DNA of 64,000 bases from Thermococcus sp. SY098 (GTDB lineage Archaea; Methanobacteriota_B; Thermococci; Thermococcales; Thermococcaceae): contig NZ_CP141821.1 in NCBI RefSeq assembly GCF_035621495.1, positions 1,144,760 to 1,208,759 on the forward strand, written 5' to 3'. Under the pieces are notes generated by a model. The model did no database searches. It was not told the DNA's origin and worked only from the letters and a program-made list of their open reading frames with translations. Position numbers and translations under genes: made by a program. This document shows positions 53,388-63,981 of this stretch, piece by piece (within the stretch, counting starts at the first letter, position 1; each line of letters starts with the position of its first letter).

Positions 53388-53999
53388 TCACCCAAAGAGC
53401 ACTTTTGCTATTCTTGACCTAAGTTCGCTTTCCAGACGATCAATTCTTGCTTCAAAAGTATTGTCAACTCTGATAGTCCTATCGGCATTCTCAACCAAAA
53501 CCCCACCAATGGTGCTAATTTTGTCTCCAAGCTCAATGCGTATCTCCCTACCAGTTTTCTCGTTCAAGAATGCCTTAATTTCCTCAAGTTTCTCTGCTAT
53601 TAACTGCAGAGTCGCTTCATTTGAACTGACCCTAATCCTATCTTCACCAAGTTCCTTAACAGCCTGAAGCATTAAATCTTTAACAACCCCAAGATACTCA
53701 TCTTTTGGAAGATTCGCCAGCCTTTCTTTGAGGCTTTTAAGAACTTCATTTATGAACTCTTCCTGAAGAGCCAGCCTTTTCTTTCTAATTTCAAGCTTAG
53801 CATTCGCTATAATTCTCTGCTTTTCTATTTCAGCTTGTGTTTGTGCTTTTCTTAAAATCCACTCTGCCTTGGCTCTTGCTCTTTTCTCTGCTTCTGCTTT
53901 AATGTCTTCAGCCTGCTTCTCTGCCTCGCTTAAGATATACCTTATCTTCTGCTCTGCCTCTCTGTTTATCTCTTCGATGATCAGCTTTGCTCCTTCCAT
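53388..53999 (-). CDS. atpE: A-type ATP synthase subunit E (peripheral stalk)
   Basis: 203 residues. The N-terminal ~100 residues form a charged coiled coil (EAEKQAEDIKAEAEKRARAK) that pairs with subunit H. A C-terminal globular domain follows, with GGVLVENADRTIRVDNTFEARI anchoring to the head. Located between atpK and atpC in the operon. Confidence 0.94.
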   Translation of the reverse strand: MEGAKLIIEEINREAEQKIRYILSEAEKQAEDIKAEAEKRARAKAEWILRKAQTQAEIEKQRIIANAKLEIRKKRLALQEEFINEVLKSLKERLANLPKDEYLGVVKDLMLQAVKELGEDRIRVSSNEATLQLIAEKLEEIKAFLNEKTGREIRIELGDKISTIGGVLVENADRTIRVDNTFEARIDRLESELRSRIAKVLFG

Positions 54000-54031
54000 T
54001 GCTCTGCCTCCCTAAAGGAAAGTTAGGGGGC

Positions 54032-54520
<489 letters not shown>

Positions 54521-54535
54521 TCAACACCTCCTACC

Positions 54536-56515
54536 TCAAATTTCAAGTTCCGAGACTTCCCTTCTTGATTTGAAAGGTTCAAACCTTTTACCTTCTCCAG
54601 AGTAAAATGTTCCGAAAAATTCAACATAATGCAAACGGAGAGCATGAACGAAAGCACCTAAGGCATTTATTGCCGTTGAAAATATCTGCCCGCCAATGAA
54701 AACTACCAGGCCCACGGCTATGCCAAGAGGAACTGAACCTATTTTTAAACCCCATATCATCTGGACAATTATGTTGACAACCATGGCAATTCCCGATGTT
54801 GCCAAAGCCAAAGCCATCAATCTTGCATAGCTGAGCCAGTTTCCAACAAAGCCGAAAAAGTCAGATATTGTCATCAAAAGCTTCATTGGAATTGGAAGGT
54901 CATTTTGAAACTCAGACACTGCAAAGAGAACAAACCCAGCCCCAAAGACAATCTTTGCAGCTTCAGCACTTCCCATGCCTACCATTGAAAGCGCAAAGAG
55001 TATTACTCCAAGTATTATGAGCATCCATGACAGCTGTTCAAGTACTGCCTCTTTAATTTGCCTGTTCTTAAGTTTGACAATAAAGCCAAGGGTGTATCCA
55101 ATAAACAGATGAAGGATACCTATTGCTAATGCTATCTCAAGAACGATCAGTGCATCTCTCATTGCATCCAGCTTACGCCACACATGGAACCCTGCAAGGT
55201 CAAGAATATTCCCGAAGTAGCTGCCAAAGAATATTCCCATAAGCATCGTGAAAAACGCACTCCACAGCAGTATGTTTGCGAATTTCCATGTTCCATCTTT
55301 CAAGTGCCTATGTCCCTTAACGAGGAGCGCCGCAACGGTTCCAATTAAAAGTCCATACATGAAATCCGTGAGCATGAAACCGAAGAAGAATGAGTACGTA
55401 AATGCCAAAATTGGTGTTGGATCAATTTCATTGTACTTCGGAACCCCAAACATCTCCGTAAGCATTTCAAATGGGGCTATGAGCTTCGGATTTTTGAGTT
55501 TGATTGGAACTTCCTCAAGCTCTTCTTTAGTTGGTTCCTTGATATTGATGTAAACTTTGCCCTCTGTAATTCTCTTTATACCCTCCACAACCCTTGGAAC
55601 ATCTTTCCTTGGAAGCCAGCCGAGCATAGCAAAGGTCATGTTTGTTCTGACGAGATTGTTTAAGATGTTCGCTTTATCCCTTTCATTTTCCATGAGCTCC
55701 TGATAGAACACTACATCATCATAATACTTTCTTGCAAGTTCTTTTGCCTCTTTCTCTGCTTTTGCCAACTCCTTCTCCTTTTCAGCCAATTGGTGCTGAT
55801 ACTCTCTCATAACTTCCCTCGGGGTACCTTTTCCTTCCGGAACCTCTATACGCTCAAAAGCGTACTTGGCCAGTATTGGATTTGCTCTCTCATAGTCTCT
55901 CTTGAGAATAGCAAACACAACCAAATACCTGGCTTTAAGCTGCTTTGAAACATATGCAACTCTACCCTCAAGAGTTTTCGTCAATTCTTCTATCAGCGGA
56001 GAATACTTGTCCCTATCAACAAAGCCAACAACGATTTCAATCTTCTCGGTTGGTCTGAGATATGAAATATCAATGTCCAGAGCAGATAAAAGCTCAAGAA
56101 CTGCCATATTATTTTTTATTCTTTCTATTTCCGTGTTAATCGAACTTATTCTGCTCTCAACCTGTTTGATTTGCGGCTCAATGTTCTCTAAGAACCTCTC
56201 AACATCCTTTACAAGATCCTCAATGCTCTTGTATTTGTATTTCCTTTTAGATTTCATTGGTGGAAAGAAAAACTCCTTAATGCCGCTTTTTTTCTCTTCC
56301 CTATATGTTTCAAGAAACTCAACCAAGCGGGATATCCCAATGCTGTAAGAAGTTGCTTTACGATAAAACTCATTGGGGACATCTTTTTGCGCAATTTCAA
56401 CGTCAAGCTCCCTTATTTCAACCACACCTTCCTCATGAAGATACGTTAAAAGCCTATCCTTATATCTATTAATACTTATGAGCTCAATCTTGACCATCTC
56501 TTCGGGCCTAAACAT
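54536..56515 (-). CDS. atpI: A-type ATP synthase subunit I (membrane stator, a-subunit)
   Basis: 659 residues. The cytosolic N-terminal half has long coiled coils (QVESRISSINTEIERIKNNM, QLAEKEKELAKAEKEAKELA). The C-terminal membrane half (about 350-640) has eight helices. The essential Arg for ion transfer is expected in the NWLSYARLMALALA segment (SYxRLxAL motif seen). It forms the two ion half-channels beside the c-ring. Follows atpH after 1 base. Confidence 0.95.
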   Translation of the reverse strand: MFRPEEMVKIELISINRYKDRLLTYLHEEGVVEIRELDVEIAQKDVPNEFYRKATSYSIGISRLVEFLETYREEKKSGIKEFFFPPMKSKRKYKYKSIEDLVKDVERFLENIEPQIKQVESRISSINTEIERIKNNMAVLELLSALDIDISYLRPTEKIEIVVGFVDRDKYSPLIEELTKTLEGRVAYVSKQLKARYLVVFAILKRDYERANPILAKYAFERIEVPEGKGTPREVMREYQHQLAEKEKELAKAEKEAKELARKYYDDVVFYQELMENERDKANILNNLVRTNMTFAMLGWLPRKDVPRVVEGIKRITEGKVYINIKEPTKEELEEVPIKLKNPKLIAPFEMLTEMFGVPKYNEIDPTPILAFTYSFFFGFMLTDFMYGLLIGTVAALLVKGHRHLKDGTWKFANILLWSAFFTMLMGIFFGSYFGNILDLAGFHVWRKLDAMRDALIVLEIALAIGILHLFIGYTLGFIVKLKNRQIKEAVLEQLSWMLIILGVILFALSMVGMGSAEAAKIVFGAGFVLFAVSEFQNDLPIPMKLLMTISDFFGFVGNWLSYARLMALALATSGIAMVVNIIVQMIWGLKIGSVPLGIAVGLVVFIGGQIFSTAINALGAFVHALRLHYVEFFGTFYSGEGKRFEPFKSRREVSELEI

Positions 56516-56516
56516 T

Positions 56517-56828
56517 TCAGCCCCCTCTTATGAGTTTTATGCTCTCATCAATTGCTTTTTCGAGATTTTCAGTTGCTCTCACTTTAAGTTCTTCAAGCTC
56601 CTTAGTTCCCTCTTCAATAAGCCTATTAGCTTCAATTTCTCCCTCTTTCTTTTTCTGTTCAATCACCATCTTTGCTTTCTCTTGAGCCTCAGCAATTATT
56701 TTACTCTCAAGTTTTTTCGCTTCTTCTTTTGCTTTTTGAATGATGAGCTTTGCCTCCTCTTTTGCTTTTTCAATTCTCTCCTTAGCTTGTTTTTCAGCTT
56801 CCACGATTTGCTTAATAATTTCTTCCAT
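56517..56828 (-). CDS. atpH: A-type ATP synthase subunit H (peripheral stalk)
   Basis: First gene of the operon, 103 residues from the ATG after GGAGATGAT. Continuous coiled coil rich in Glu, Lys and Ala (EAEKQAKERIEKAKEEAKLI). It forms the right-handed heterodimeric stalk with subunit E. The open frame extends 13 codons upstream without a ribosome site, into the leader. Confidence 0.92.
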   Translation of the reverse strand: MEEIIKQIVEAEKQAKERIEKAKEEAKLIIQKAKEEAKKLESKIIAEAQEKAKMVIEQKKKEGEIEANRLIEEGTKELEELKVRATENLEKAIDESIKLIRGG

Positions 56829-56885
56829 GAGTATCATCTCCTGATGATGGATGAAAATCAGGCTCATTTTTGGCTACTCTAACTG

Positions 56886-56895
56886 GTTTAAATAG
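56886..56895 (-). promoter_or_regulatory. Promoter of the ATP synthase operon
   Basis: Minus-strand ACTATTTAAACC is a TATA-like element about 60 bases before the atpH ATG, giving a leader of about 35 nt. No other promoter-like sequence stands out in the 136-base gap to the TrkA-type gene. Confidence 0.5.
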
Positions 56896-56964
56896 TTTAT
56901 GCTCGTGGGATATGGCAATATGCTGAAAAAAGAAAGGGAAAATTTAAGGATAATACTTTACTTC

Positions 56965-57645
56965 TCATTCTTTTTTCTTTTCAATGAGTGACTTAATCTC
57001 TTTAAGCGCATTATTTTTAGCAAATATTACAATCTGTCCCTTCTTTGGAAGTTTGGTGTCACCAGATGGGATAACCAAATTGCCTTTTTCATCATAAATT
57101 GCAACTATGAGGGAATCTTTTGGAAGGCCGAGATCCTTTACAACTTTCTCAGCAACTTCGCTGTTTTCATCGATCTTAAACTGGACAATTTCAGCACCTT
57201 CTTTTGGGAATAATACCCTATCAAACCCCGGAGTGACTATACTCCTGAAGATATAATTCGCCGCTATCTCCTCAGGACTTATAACAAAGTCAAAGTACCT
57301 TTTGAGGTCCTCAACTCTCTCAAAGACTTCTTTGTTCTTCGGATTGCTGACCCTTAAGATCGTTGTGACTTTTGGATTTAGGTGCTTCGCCAAAATGCAG
57401 GCAAGGAGATTTGCATCGTCCCTTCCAGTTAAAGCAGCAAAAGCATCAGCCTGCTTTATATTCGCCTCCTCAAGAGTTTTTTGATCAGTTGCATCCCCCT
57501 CGATTACAAGACCATTAATTAAGAGGGAAAGTTCTTTGGCTCTCTCTTTGTTCATTTCGATTATTGTGACATCATGACCCTCTGCCTCAAGCATTTTTGC
57601 AACAAGATAGCCAACCCTGCCTGCTCCCATTATTACAACGAACAT
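56965..57645 (-). CDS. TrkA-N/TrkA-C family potassium uptake regulator
   Basis: 226-residue cytosolic RCK-type regulator: Rossmann NAD-binding domain (MFVVIMGAGRVGYLVAKML, then EMNKERA and EGDATD) and a C-terminal TrkA-C (RCK_C) domain from about residue 140 (GAEIVQFKIDENSEVAEKVV). It gates a Trk/Ktr K+ channel, which is not encoded nearby. The ATG is chosen because GAGGTGATT, which overlaps the secD stop, lies just upstream; so it is coupled to secD. Confidence 0.9.
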   Translation of the reverse strand: MFVVIMGAGRVGYLVAKMLEAEGHDVTIIEMNKERAKELSLLINGLVIEGDATDQKTLEEANIKQADAFAALTGRDDANLLACILAKHLNPKVTTILRVSNPKNKEVFERVEDLKRYFDFVISPEEIAANYIFRSIVTPGFDRVLFPKEGAEIVQFKIDENSEVAEKVVKDLGLPKDSLIVAIYDEKGNLVIPSGDTKLPKKGQIVIFAKNNALKEIKSLIEKKKE

Positions 57646-57649
57646 CCAA

Positions 57650-59173
57650 TCACCTCTTTTCCCCAATGAGGAACTTCGCTATCTCCGCATATGCTGGTCT
57701 CGTTATGAGTATTCCAATCATTACACCAAGTATTGTTGTAAATGCAAATCCTCTCAGTCCTCCAACGAAGAACTTAAAGAGAAAGCTCATTGCTACGACT
57801 GTTGTTGTTGCCGATGCCAAAATGACAAAGAACGCCCTTCCCATTCTTTTGAGTATGCTACTTCTCTTAACGATCTTCTCCCTTCCCCTTCTTCCCAAGA
57901 GTTCGTCAGTTATAACTATTTGCTGATCGACTCCAGTTCCTATGGCTGCTATTATTCCCGCAATACTTGGGAGATCAAGATTCCATTTGATCAATGCAGC
58001 AATTCCAAGGATTATTATTACCTCGCTCAGACTTGTAAATGTTACGGGTATGGCTATCTTAAGCCTCCTGTAGTGAAGCCAGATTATGAGTCCAACAACA
58101 ATCAAAGCCGCTATACCGGCAATTAGAACCTGCCTCTTGAAATTCTCACCAAGCTCTGGGGAAATATACTGGGAACCTTCCACGTAGACCTTAACAGGCA
58201 GAGAACCACTGCTCAGGACAACCGCTATTACCTGAGCCTCCTGCTGGGCAAGATACTGATTTGGGGCAGTTCCTGTTATTCTCACATTGGTTTGGGGGAC
58301 TCCCTGAGCAAGACCTGATCCAAGAGAGTATGGACCATACAGTCCCAGGGCTCTTGTTATCACGTTCTTTAAACTCTCCCCCTGTTGCGGCTCAAAGTAC
58401 CTAACCTTTATTCCCCTTGCTTCAAGCTGATCCTTAAGGTTTTTATCGACACCAACAAGAACCACAAGCTCCTTGTTCTTCGCAAGGTTTGCTATCTCTT
58501 CAGCACTTTGATTTGTATAGGCAATTGTGTCAATGTTGAAAGCTTTTTTGATCCTTTCAGTTAGAGGCATGGCATTTGGGGCTTCAGCTTTAAAATCTGT
58601 TGTCATAAGATTATAACCATCCCGGGAAACCACAAACAGGGAATTCACTGGAGGATCAAGGAACATGTCCACAGGGTAGCCTGCTTTACCCTTAGCCAGC
58701 TCTGCAAATTTTTCTGCAGCTTGCTTTGATATCCTGAAGGGGACAGACCATTCATAGTAAGTTCCCTTTGGCTCTATCTGAATTGAAAATACCTGAACAA
58801 TGTCTTTACCGGTTGCAAACACAACTCCCTCAAACTCAGCATAGAATACACCCTGTCGCTCTATCGTTTCTTTTACGCTTCTCGCCTCCTCTTCAGTTAC
58901 ACCGGCAACCTTTACAATGAGATACTGATTGCCCCAAGGCTCAACTTTAATATCTTTCACACCAAGCTGGTTCAGCCTCTTCTCGAGGGATATTTTAACC
59001 TGCTCCATGGTATTTTGATCCACCGGCTTTTCAAGTTTAACCGTGATGGCAGTTCCACCACTTATATCAAGACCGAAGGTTAAACCATACGTCAGGAGAG
59101 AGGCTATTGAGCCGAGTATAAAAATTGTGAGCAGCAAAATCCTCCAGTTGAGAAATAGTTTTTTCCAGTTCAT
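57650..59173 (-). CDS. secD: Protein translocase accessory subunit SecD
   Basis: 507 residues, six helices. TM1 ([20 protein letters not shown]), large external P1 domain (about 45-350), then helices 2-6 with the conserved [21 protein letters not shown] containing the functional Asp in TM4. Uses the ion gradient to aid late steps of protein export. ATGA overlap with secF. Confidence 0.95.
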   Translation of the reverse strand: MNWKKLFLNWRILLLTIFILGSIASLLTYGLTFGLDISGGTAITVKLEKPVDQNTMEQVKISLEKRLNQLGVKDIKVEPWGNQYLIVKVAGVTEEEARSVKETIERQGVFYAEFEGVVFATGKDIVQVFSIQIEPKGTYYEWSVPFRISKQAAEKFAELAKGKAGYPVDMFLDPPVNSLFVVSRDGYNLMTTDFKAEAPNAMPLTERIKKAFNIDTIAYTNQSAEEIANLAKNKELVVLVGVDKNLKDQLEARGIKVRYFEPQQGESLKNVITRALGLYGPYSLGSGLAQGVPQTNVRITGTAPNQYLAQQEAQVIAVVLSSGSLPVKVYVEGSQYISPELGENFKRQVLIAGIAALIVVGLIIWLHYRRLKIAIPVTFTSLSEVIIILGIAALIKWNLDLPSIAGIIAAIGTGVDQQIVITDELLGRRGREKIVKRSSILKRMGRAFFVILASATTTVVAMSFLFKFFVGGLRGFAFTTILGVMIGILITRPAYAEIAKFLIGEKR

Positions 59174-60096
59174 CTTCTACCCCTCCTCTTCTTCTTGGAA
59201 GCTCTTGAAGCTTTAGATGTCCCAGAAGATTTTCTCTTTTCCCTTTCCTCCCTCTTTGCTATGAACCACCTCAAGACACCTGCATTCAAAATCCATGTGT
59301 TCATGAAGTCCGCGAGCAGACCGAATATAAGCACTATCGCAATTTCATCAATGACCTTAGCTGTTGAAAACAGCCAGAGTGAGGCTAAAGCCCCTAAAGT
59401 AGTTGTGCTCATTGTAAAACCTGTTGAAACAGCCGAAAAGTATGCTTCCTCCACAGTGTCTTCTTTCCTCTTGAGCAGTTTGGTTGTCAGAAGAATGTTG
59501 CTGTCTACAGAATAACCAATAAGCATCAGCAAAGCGGCAATTGTTGCTTGGCTGAGTTCAATACCGAAGATGCTCATTAAAGCTAAGGCTATCACCATAT
59601 CTGAAAAGGCTGAGAATATGACTGTGAATGAGGGAACTGGGACTCTGAAGAACAGGAACACAACAATCGCCATTCCAAGGAATGCCAAGGAAATTGCCTT
59701 TATTCCCTGTTCCCTTGCCATTGCTCCAAAGGTGGGTCGAACTTCTGATATGGCGTACTTTGCATTCGGAAAAAGTTGCCTCAGAGCCTCTCTTATTTTT
59801 TCGGGATCAACTTCGGCAGGGGCATAAACATTTATTCCACTGCTCTCTTTTCCAATCCCTGTGAACTTCTCCACTCTGACATCAACCCCAAGTTGCTGAG
59901 ATAAGTATTTAGCGACCTCATCTGGATTTGTATCTACACCGTAGGCAGTTACAACAACACCACCTTTGAGGTCAATTCCAAGTTGCGGAAAGTGAACAAC
60001 AAGTATTAAAAGTGCCACAAAGAATACAACAAGAGGGTAAACTATCATCTTTCTGGTCTCAATTTCGGTAAGCTTTTTAAGCTTGTCTTTGATCAT
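59170..60096 (-). CDS. secF: Protein translocase accessory subunit SecF
   Basis: 308 residues, six helices, with a short external domain (about 45-125). TM4 block [21 protein letters not shown] carries the conserved Asp, and the C-terminal tail is very basic (KKKRRGRR). SecF is encoded upstream of SecD, an order I believe is common in archaea and the reverse of E. coli. ATG after GAGGTGG region. Confidence 0.94.
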   Translation of the reverse strand: MIKDKLKKLTEIETRKMIVYPLVVFFVALLILVVHFPQLGIDLKGGVVVTAYGVDTNPDEVAKYLSQQLGVDVRVEKFTGIGKESSGINVYAPAEVDPEKIREALRQLFPNAKYAISEVRPTFGAMAREQGIKAISLAFLGMAIVVFLFFRVPVPSFTVIFSAFSDMVIALALMSIFGIELSQATIAALLMLIGYSVDSNILLTTKLLKRKEDTVEEAYFSAVSTGFTMSTTTLGALASLWLFSTAKVIDEIAIVLIFGLLADFMNTWILNAGVLRWFIAKREEREKRKSSGTSKASRASKKKRRGRR

Positions 60097-60206
60097 TCTT
60101 TCCACCTCTGGATAATTTTAAAGACTTTCGATTAGACTCTTTTCCATTACTTCGGCGAAACTATTTTAAAAGTATGTGGTATTTAAGTTTGCCCTTGAGC
60201 ACTCAA

Positions 60207-60215
60207 CTTTAAAAG
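60207..60215 (+). promoter_or_regulatory. TATA-like box of the SAM decarboxylase gene
   Basis: CTTTAAAAG lies about 40 bases before the ATG and gives a short leader carrying GGTGATG. Confidence 0.45.
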
Positions 60216-60248
60216 GTGAAAGCTTAAAGGTTATGTTAGGTGATGCTC

Positions 60249-60665
60249 ATGGACACCATAGGGTATCACTATGTGGTCGAGGCTTCAGGCTGTGATCCCG
60301 AAATTCTGAGTGACGCTAACAAAATAAGGGAGATCTTCTTAAAAGCCGCAGAAGCAGGGAACATGGAAGTTAAAGCAAGCTATTTCTTTAAATTCTCTCC
60401 CACAGGGGTCAGTGGCATGGTGATTGTTGCAGAATCACATATATCAATCCACACATGGCCCGAGAAAGGTTACGCTGCCATAGACGTTTACACATGTGGA
60501 GAAAAGGCTGACCCCGAAAAAGCAGTTGACTACATCCTTGACGCAATAAAAGCAGAATATGCCCACGTCTCAGAGGTTAAGAGGGGAATCGAAGAAGAGG
60601 ACAGCACATTTACACACATGATCTTAACATGGGAAGAAAAACTCGAAAGGAAAAATAAGAAATAA
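60249..60665 (+). CDS. speD: S-adenosylmethionine decarboxylase proenzyme
   Basis: Makes decarboxylated SAM for (long-chain) polyamine synthesis. 138 residues, the short class 1B form that self-cleaves. The serinolysis site is AES-HIS (Glu62/Ser63), leaving a pyruvoyl group on the new N-terminus; His65 and the TCGEK Cys region complete the active site. ATG after GGTGATG. Convergent with the coiled-coil gene (3-base gap). Polyamines are important in thermophiles. Confidence 0.95.
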   Translation: MDTIGYHYVVEASGCDPEILSDANKIREIFLKAAEAGNMEVKASYFFKFSPTGVSGMVIVAESHISIHTWPEKGYAAIDVYTCGEKADPEKAVDYILDAIKAEYAHVSEVKRGIEEEDSTFTHMILTWEEKLERKNKK

Positions 60666-60668
60666 GAA

Positions 60669-61619
60669 TCACTCCAGGAGCTTTTCAATTTCTTCCTTCA
60701 GCCTTTCAATCTTTTCTTTGAGCTCCTCGAACTTAATCTTGTAGGGCTCAAGTTCATTGATTTTCTTTTTAAGTTCCTCGTTCTCTCTGCTTAGTTCCTC
60801 AACTTTCTTTTGGAGTTCTTCCTTCTCCTTCCTGAGCTCATCGGCTAAGCCTTCCATCTCTTCAACTTTCTTCTCAAGCTCCTCTTTTGCCAATGTTAGC
60901 TCCTTGACAACTTTTTCTAACTTCTCTATTTCCTCCTCTTTAGCCTTAAGCTTCTCCTCAAGCTCCTTAATCCTACCTTCGTCCACTCTCTTCGCCTGCA
61001 ATTCCATGAGCTTAACCTTTGCCTCACTGAGCTCTTTTTCTAACTCTCTCTTCTCCCTCTTAACTTTCTCAAGTTCTGCCTTTGTCTCCTCAAGCTCGCT
61101 CTTTAATTTTTCAATCTCCTCCCTTGCCCTCTCCAAGCTTCCCAATTCAACGGTCTGCTTCATCTTCTCAAGCTCTTCCTTAACCTTCTCGTATTCAAGC
61201 TTAAGCTTCTCATATTCTTCCATCAGCTTTTCGTACTCTTCCCTGGCAATTACTTCTTTCAGCCCACCTTTCTCAATCATTTCAATTGTCCTAATGAGCT
61301 CATCAAGCTTGCCTTGCTTAATGAGTTCATAGGTTTCCCTGACAAGCTCTCCAGCTTTGCTCTCGCCTCTGAGGTGCTTCCTGATTGTTTGCTCAGTCCT
61401 CCCAAGCTCTCTGGCTATCTCACTAACCGTCATCCCAGCCTTTTCCCTTGCAATAGCGCCAGCGGCAACTGCTAAGCTGTCAACCCACGTTAATCTTTCG
61501 GCTGGGTCTTTGATGAGCTCAATTACCTCTGGTCTGAAAAGCGTTGCAAATAAGAGAATGCTCTCAAGCTGATGAATTTCTTGTCTTCCAAGGGGGTTGA
61601 GTGGAACCTCAATTGTCAT
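60669..61619 (-). CDS. KaiC-partner protein: HTH (near-KaiC domain) plus long coiled coil
   Basis: 316 residues. The N-terminal ~110 residues hold a conserved domain (PLNPLGRQEIHQLESILLFA) and a helix-turn-helix, MTVSEIARELGRTEQTIRKH, matching what I recall as the near-KaiC regulatory domain (TIGR03879 type). The remaining ~200 residues are one continuous Glu/Lys/Leu coiled coil with clear heptads. Start ATG chosen after GAGGTGATGG. It follows the KaiC-like gene by 13 bases, so both are co-expressed and probably act together. Target unknown. Confidence 0.85.
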   Translation of the reverse strand: MTIEVPLNPLGRQEIHQLESILLFATLFRPEVIELIKDPAERLTWVDSLAVAAGAIAREKAGMTVSEIARELGRTEQTIRKHLRGESKAGELVRETYELIKQGKLDELIRTIEMIEKGGLKEVIAREEYEKLMEEYEKLKLEYEKVKEELEKMKQTVELGSLERAREEIEKLKSELEETKAELEKVKREKRELEKELSEAKVKLMELQAKRVDEGRIKELEEKLKAKEEEIEKLEKVVKELTLAKEELEKKVEEMEGLADELRKEKEELQKKVEELSRENEELKKKINELEPYKIKFEELKEKIERLKEEIEKLLE

Positions 61620-61632
61620 CTCCATCACCTCC

Positions 61633-62376
61633 TCACAGATCTAAAATCCTACCTCTCTTCAGTATCTTATCATGGTAAACAATTATCCCCTTGTCTGTTA
61701 TATCAAATGGATGCCTCCTCATTGAATGTGATGTTCCTCTCATCTTCCAGACGATCAATGATCTCTTAAGCTCACCATCAATTTCATCAAGATCGAGCCT
61801 TATGATACCATCAACACCATGTTCAACTCCGGGTCCACCGAATCCTCTCTCACCAACACTGATCTGGCTCACAAAGATTGATGTACATCCTGTTCCGGCT
61901 AAAACTCTCTTGAGCTGCAGGATTATACTTCTTGCCATGGCCGGCTTGTTTATGTAGAGTGTTGTAACAGAATCGACGACAACTCTCTTTGCCCCAATAT
62001 CTCTAATTGCTTGTCTCAAAACATCGATGAACTCCCTCAAATCTGTCAAGTCATGGACGATGTATTTTTCATACTCCTTTGATCTGCCAATTCCTGCTGT
62101 GAATGCATCAACCATTGCAAATAAGCCCTCCTCCTCATATTTTTTCACATCCCAGCCAAATTGAGCCATGTTCTGCCTCACTTGGACTGGATGCTCTTCC
62201 AAAGCAACATATATGCCTGGCTCACCCATTTGGAGACCGTTCCACAAGAACTGCTGGCTGAAAATCGTCTTACCAGTTCCTGGCCCACCGCTCAGTAAAA
62301 CAACGTTTCTCTCAGGTATTCCTCCGTGGAGTATTTCATCCATTCCCGGAATTCCCGTCTTAACACGTTTAACCAT
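61633..62376 (-). CDS. KaiC/RadA-like ATPase with near-KaiC partner
   Basis: 247-residue single-domain KaiC-like ATPase: Walker A GGPGTGKT (30-37), catalytic Glu pair in [11 protein letters not shown] (60, 61), Walker [11 protein letters not shown] and the C-terminal [18 protein letters not shown] block. Start at the ATG after GGTGGTGAAG. Third KaiC homologue in the window and the only one next to its HTH/coiled-coil partner. Likely a signalling or assembly ATPase; not circadian. Confidence 0.92.
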   Translation of the reverse strand: MVKRVKTGIPGMDEILHGGIPERNVVLLSGGPGTGKTIFSQQFLWNGLQMGEPGIYVALEEHPVQVRQNMAQFGWDVKKYEEEGLFAMVDAFTAGIGRSKEYEKYIVHDLTDLREFIDVLRQAIRDIGAKRVVVDSVTTLYINKPAMARSIILQLKRVLAGTGCTSIFVSQISVGERGFGGPGVEHGVDGIIRLDLDEIDGELKRSLIVWKMRGTSHSMRRHPFDITDKGIIVYHDKILKRGRILDL

Positions 62377-62478
62377 CTTCACCACCTCCATCATCAAAAT
62401 TAGGTTATTTTAACTTAATCAGAAAAAGCCCCGATTTTAATTACCGAAAGATACTATAAATATTGAGGTATATAAAAG

Positions 62479-62991
62479 TTACGCTTTTCTATGACGCCGT
62501 ATAAACTCTCCAACGTCTGTAATGTTTTTGATAAAAGCTCTCTCACTGTTAGGCTGAATTCTGCCAATTCCCAAAATTATCCCATTCTCATCGAAGAGAA
62601 CAAGCTTTTTTGTGCCTTCCCATATGTACTCCTTAATGCCCCTTTTTGGAACATCTTTGCCTGTTGTGAAAAGGAAAGCGGCCTTTGGCTTCAAGATGGC
62701 ATAGTTCTTTTTGATATCAACGAAGTAGAAGAACTCAATGTTTGGATAGAACTTCTCCACCAAATTTTCATCAACTTTTATCGTTCCAACAAAAGTCCCA
62801 AAGGAATAGGGCTTGAGCTTTAAATTTTCAATCTCTCCCCAAACTTTCTCGTTCACAGCATAAACATCTCTGAATTTGCCCTCAACAACTGCAAAAAAGC
62901 TGTGTCTAAGCTCGCCATATTTTTCTGCTTCTCTCAAAATTAAGTCAAACTCCCATGAGGAAGCCCTTCGATATCTAAGCCCCTGCACCAT
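62479..62991 (-). CDS. PUA-domain protein, possibly Nip7-like
   Basis: 170 residues: an N-terminal alpha/beta domain (about 1-85) and a C-terminal PUA-type domain (about 90-165, [36 protein letters not shown]). The arrangement resembles ribosome-biogenesis protein Nip7, but the match is by pattern, so another PUA RNA-binding role is possible. The second ATG is used (GTGA before it). Confidence 0.65.
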   Translation of the reverse strand: MVQGLRYRRASSWEFDLILREAEKYGELRHSFFAVVEGKFRDVYAVNEKVWGEIENLKLKPYSFGTFVGTIKVDENLVEKFYPNIEFFYFVDIKKNYAILKPKAAFLFTTGKDVPKRGIKEYIWEGTKKLVLFDENGIILGIGRIQPNSERAFIKNITDVGEFIRRHRKA

Positions 62992-63022
62992 TTTCACTCA
63001 AAATTAACTAACACAATGGCCC

Positions 63023-63379
63023 TTAAAAGGTTAGCTTGAGGTCGTGAGATTTGGGGGAGGCACTTAATATGGGAGTTTCCACGGGAGTCCTCATAAAATA
63101 AAACAAAGCCCAGAGAGACCCAAATAAGCCAAATAGGAAGTAAACTGCTCCAAACTTCTTTGCTCTTTTGAAATTCGTAGCAATTCCCAAGTAGTAAAGC
63201 GAAATCGTTCCTAAAGCAAAGTAACCAAGTATAAGGAACGGTAAAGACCATGCAATATGCCGATAAGCATAACTTGGAACAATTGTAGAGAACATAATTG
63301 GCACAAAGCCGTAGAACGCAAGGTTGACAACTGCCTGAATCATAAAACATGCCAACAAGATGGTGGACTTCCACCTCAT
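63023..63379 (-). CDS. Small membrane protein, 118 residues
   Basis: Three hydrophobic helices (about 7-30, 43-64 and 76-95) with short loops (FKRAKKFG) and a polar C-terminus. Lies between the PUA gene and the YkgJ-type gene on the same strand. Not recognised. Confidence 0.6.
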   Translation of the reverse strand: MRWKSTILLACFMIQAVVNLAFYGFVPIMFSTIVPSYAYRHIAWSLPFLILGYFALGTISLYYLGIATNFKRAKKFGAVYFLFGLFGSLWALFYFMRTPVETPILSASPKSHDLKLTF

Positions 63380-63407
63380 ACCAAAAATTAAGGGTGGAGC
63401 GTTATAT

Positions 63408-63917
63408 TTACTTTTTGGCTTCGTCTAAAATCTTGCTCAGCCCATCCAAATCACTCTTATCAAACTCCTCCTTGAATTTCAAACCAAGCTCAGCTATCTC
63501 TTCTCTTGTGATGATTTCTTTTCCTTCCCCTATTCCCGGACAGCTTTCATCATAATACAGCCAGAGCTTTTCACCTTTATATTCAAAAGGCTCTTCCCCT
63601 TCAACGCCCAGAGGTCTGTGAGAGACCATAAAAGGATAAATCCGACAAACTAAGGGATTGTAATCATGGATTTTGCATTTGCCCGTTTCTGGATCATGAA
63701 AGACGCAACCCAAATCCCACTCCCTGTAAGCCAGGACAAACCTGATTTTCCTGTTTTCAGCTGTGAAGAGAACGAAGTCTTGAGGATCATGGCCATGCTC
63801 CGCTATCCTTTTGATGTCGTAAAGTGTGAGGTAGATAAAGCGCCCTCGGCAACAATCTACACAGAATTTGCATTCAAATTTAACGTCACTTTTGAGGGGT
63901 TTTGGTTTAAAGCGCAT
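63408..63917 (-). CDS. YkgJ family cysteine-cluster protein
   Basis: 169 residues with the zinc/iron-chelating CxxCxxCC pattern of the family: CKFCVDCCRG near the N-terminus, then GCVFHDPETGKCKIHDYNPLVCRIYPF with three more Cys, and a late ESCPGIGEG. This C-rich arrangement is typical of UPF0153/YkgJ proteins. Function unknown; possibly an oxidoreductase-associated metal protein. Confidence 0.88.
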   Translation of the reverse strand: MRFKPKPLKSDVKFECKFCVDCCRGRFIYLTLYDIKRIAEHGHDPQDFVLFTAENRKIRFVLAYREWDLGCVFHDPETGKCKIHDYNPLVCRIYPFMVSHRPLGVEGEEPFEYKGEKLWLYYDESCPGIGEGKEIITREEIAELGLKFKEEFDKSDLDGLSKILDEAKK

Positions 63918-63981
63918 TTTTAACCCTCATGAAAACCTGTCTCCAAAACTTTTAAATCTCTCGGAATGGAAAAATGAACAT

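Noticed and set aside
56820-56880. Box-like TGATGA/CTGA sequences in the atpH leader
   Set aside because: Order and spacing do not fit a C/D RNA; the GGAGATGAT is the ribosome site of atpH.
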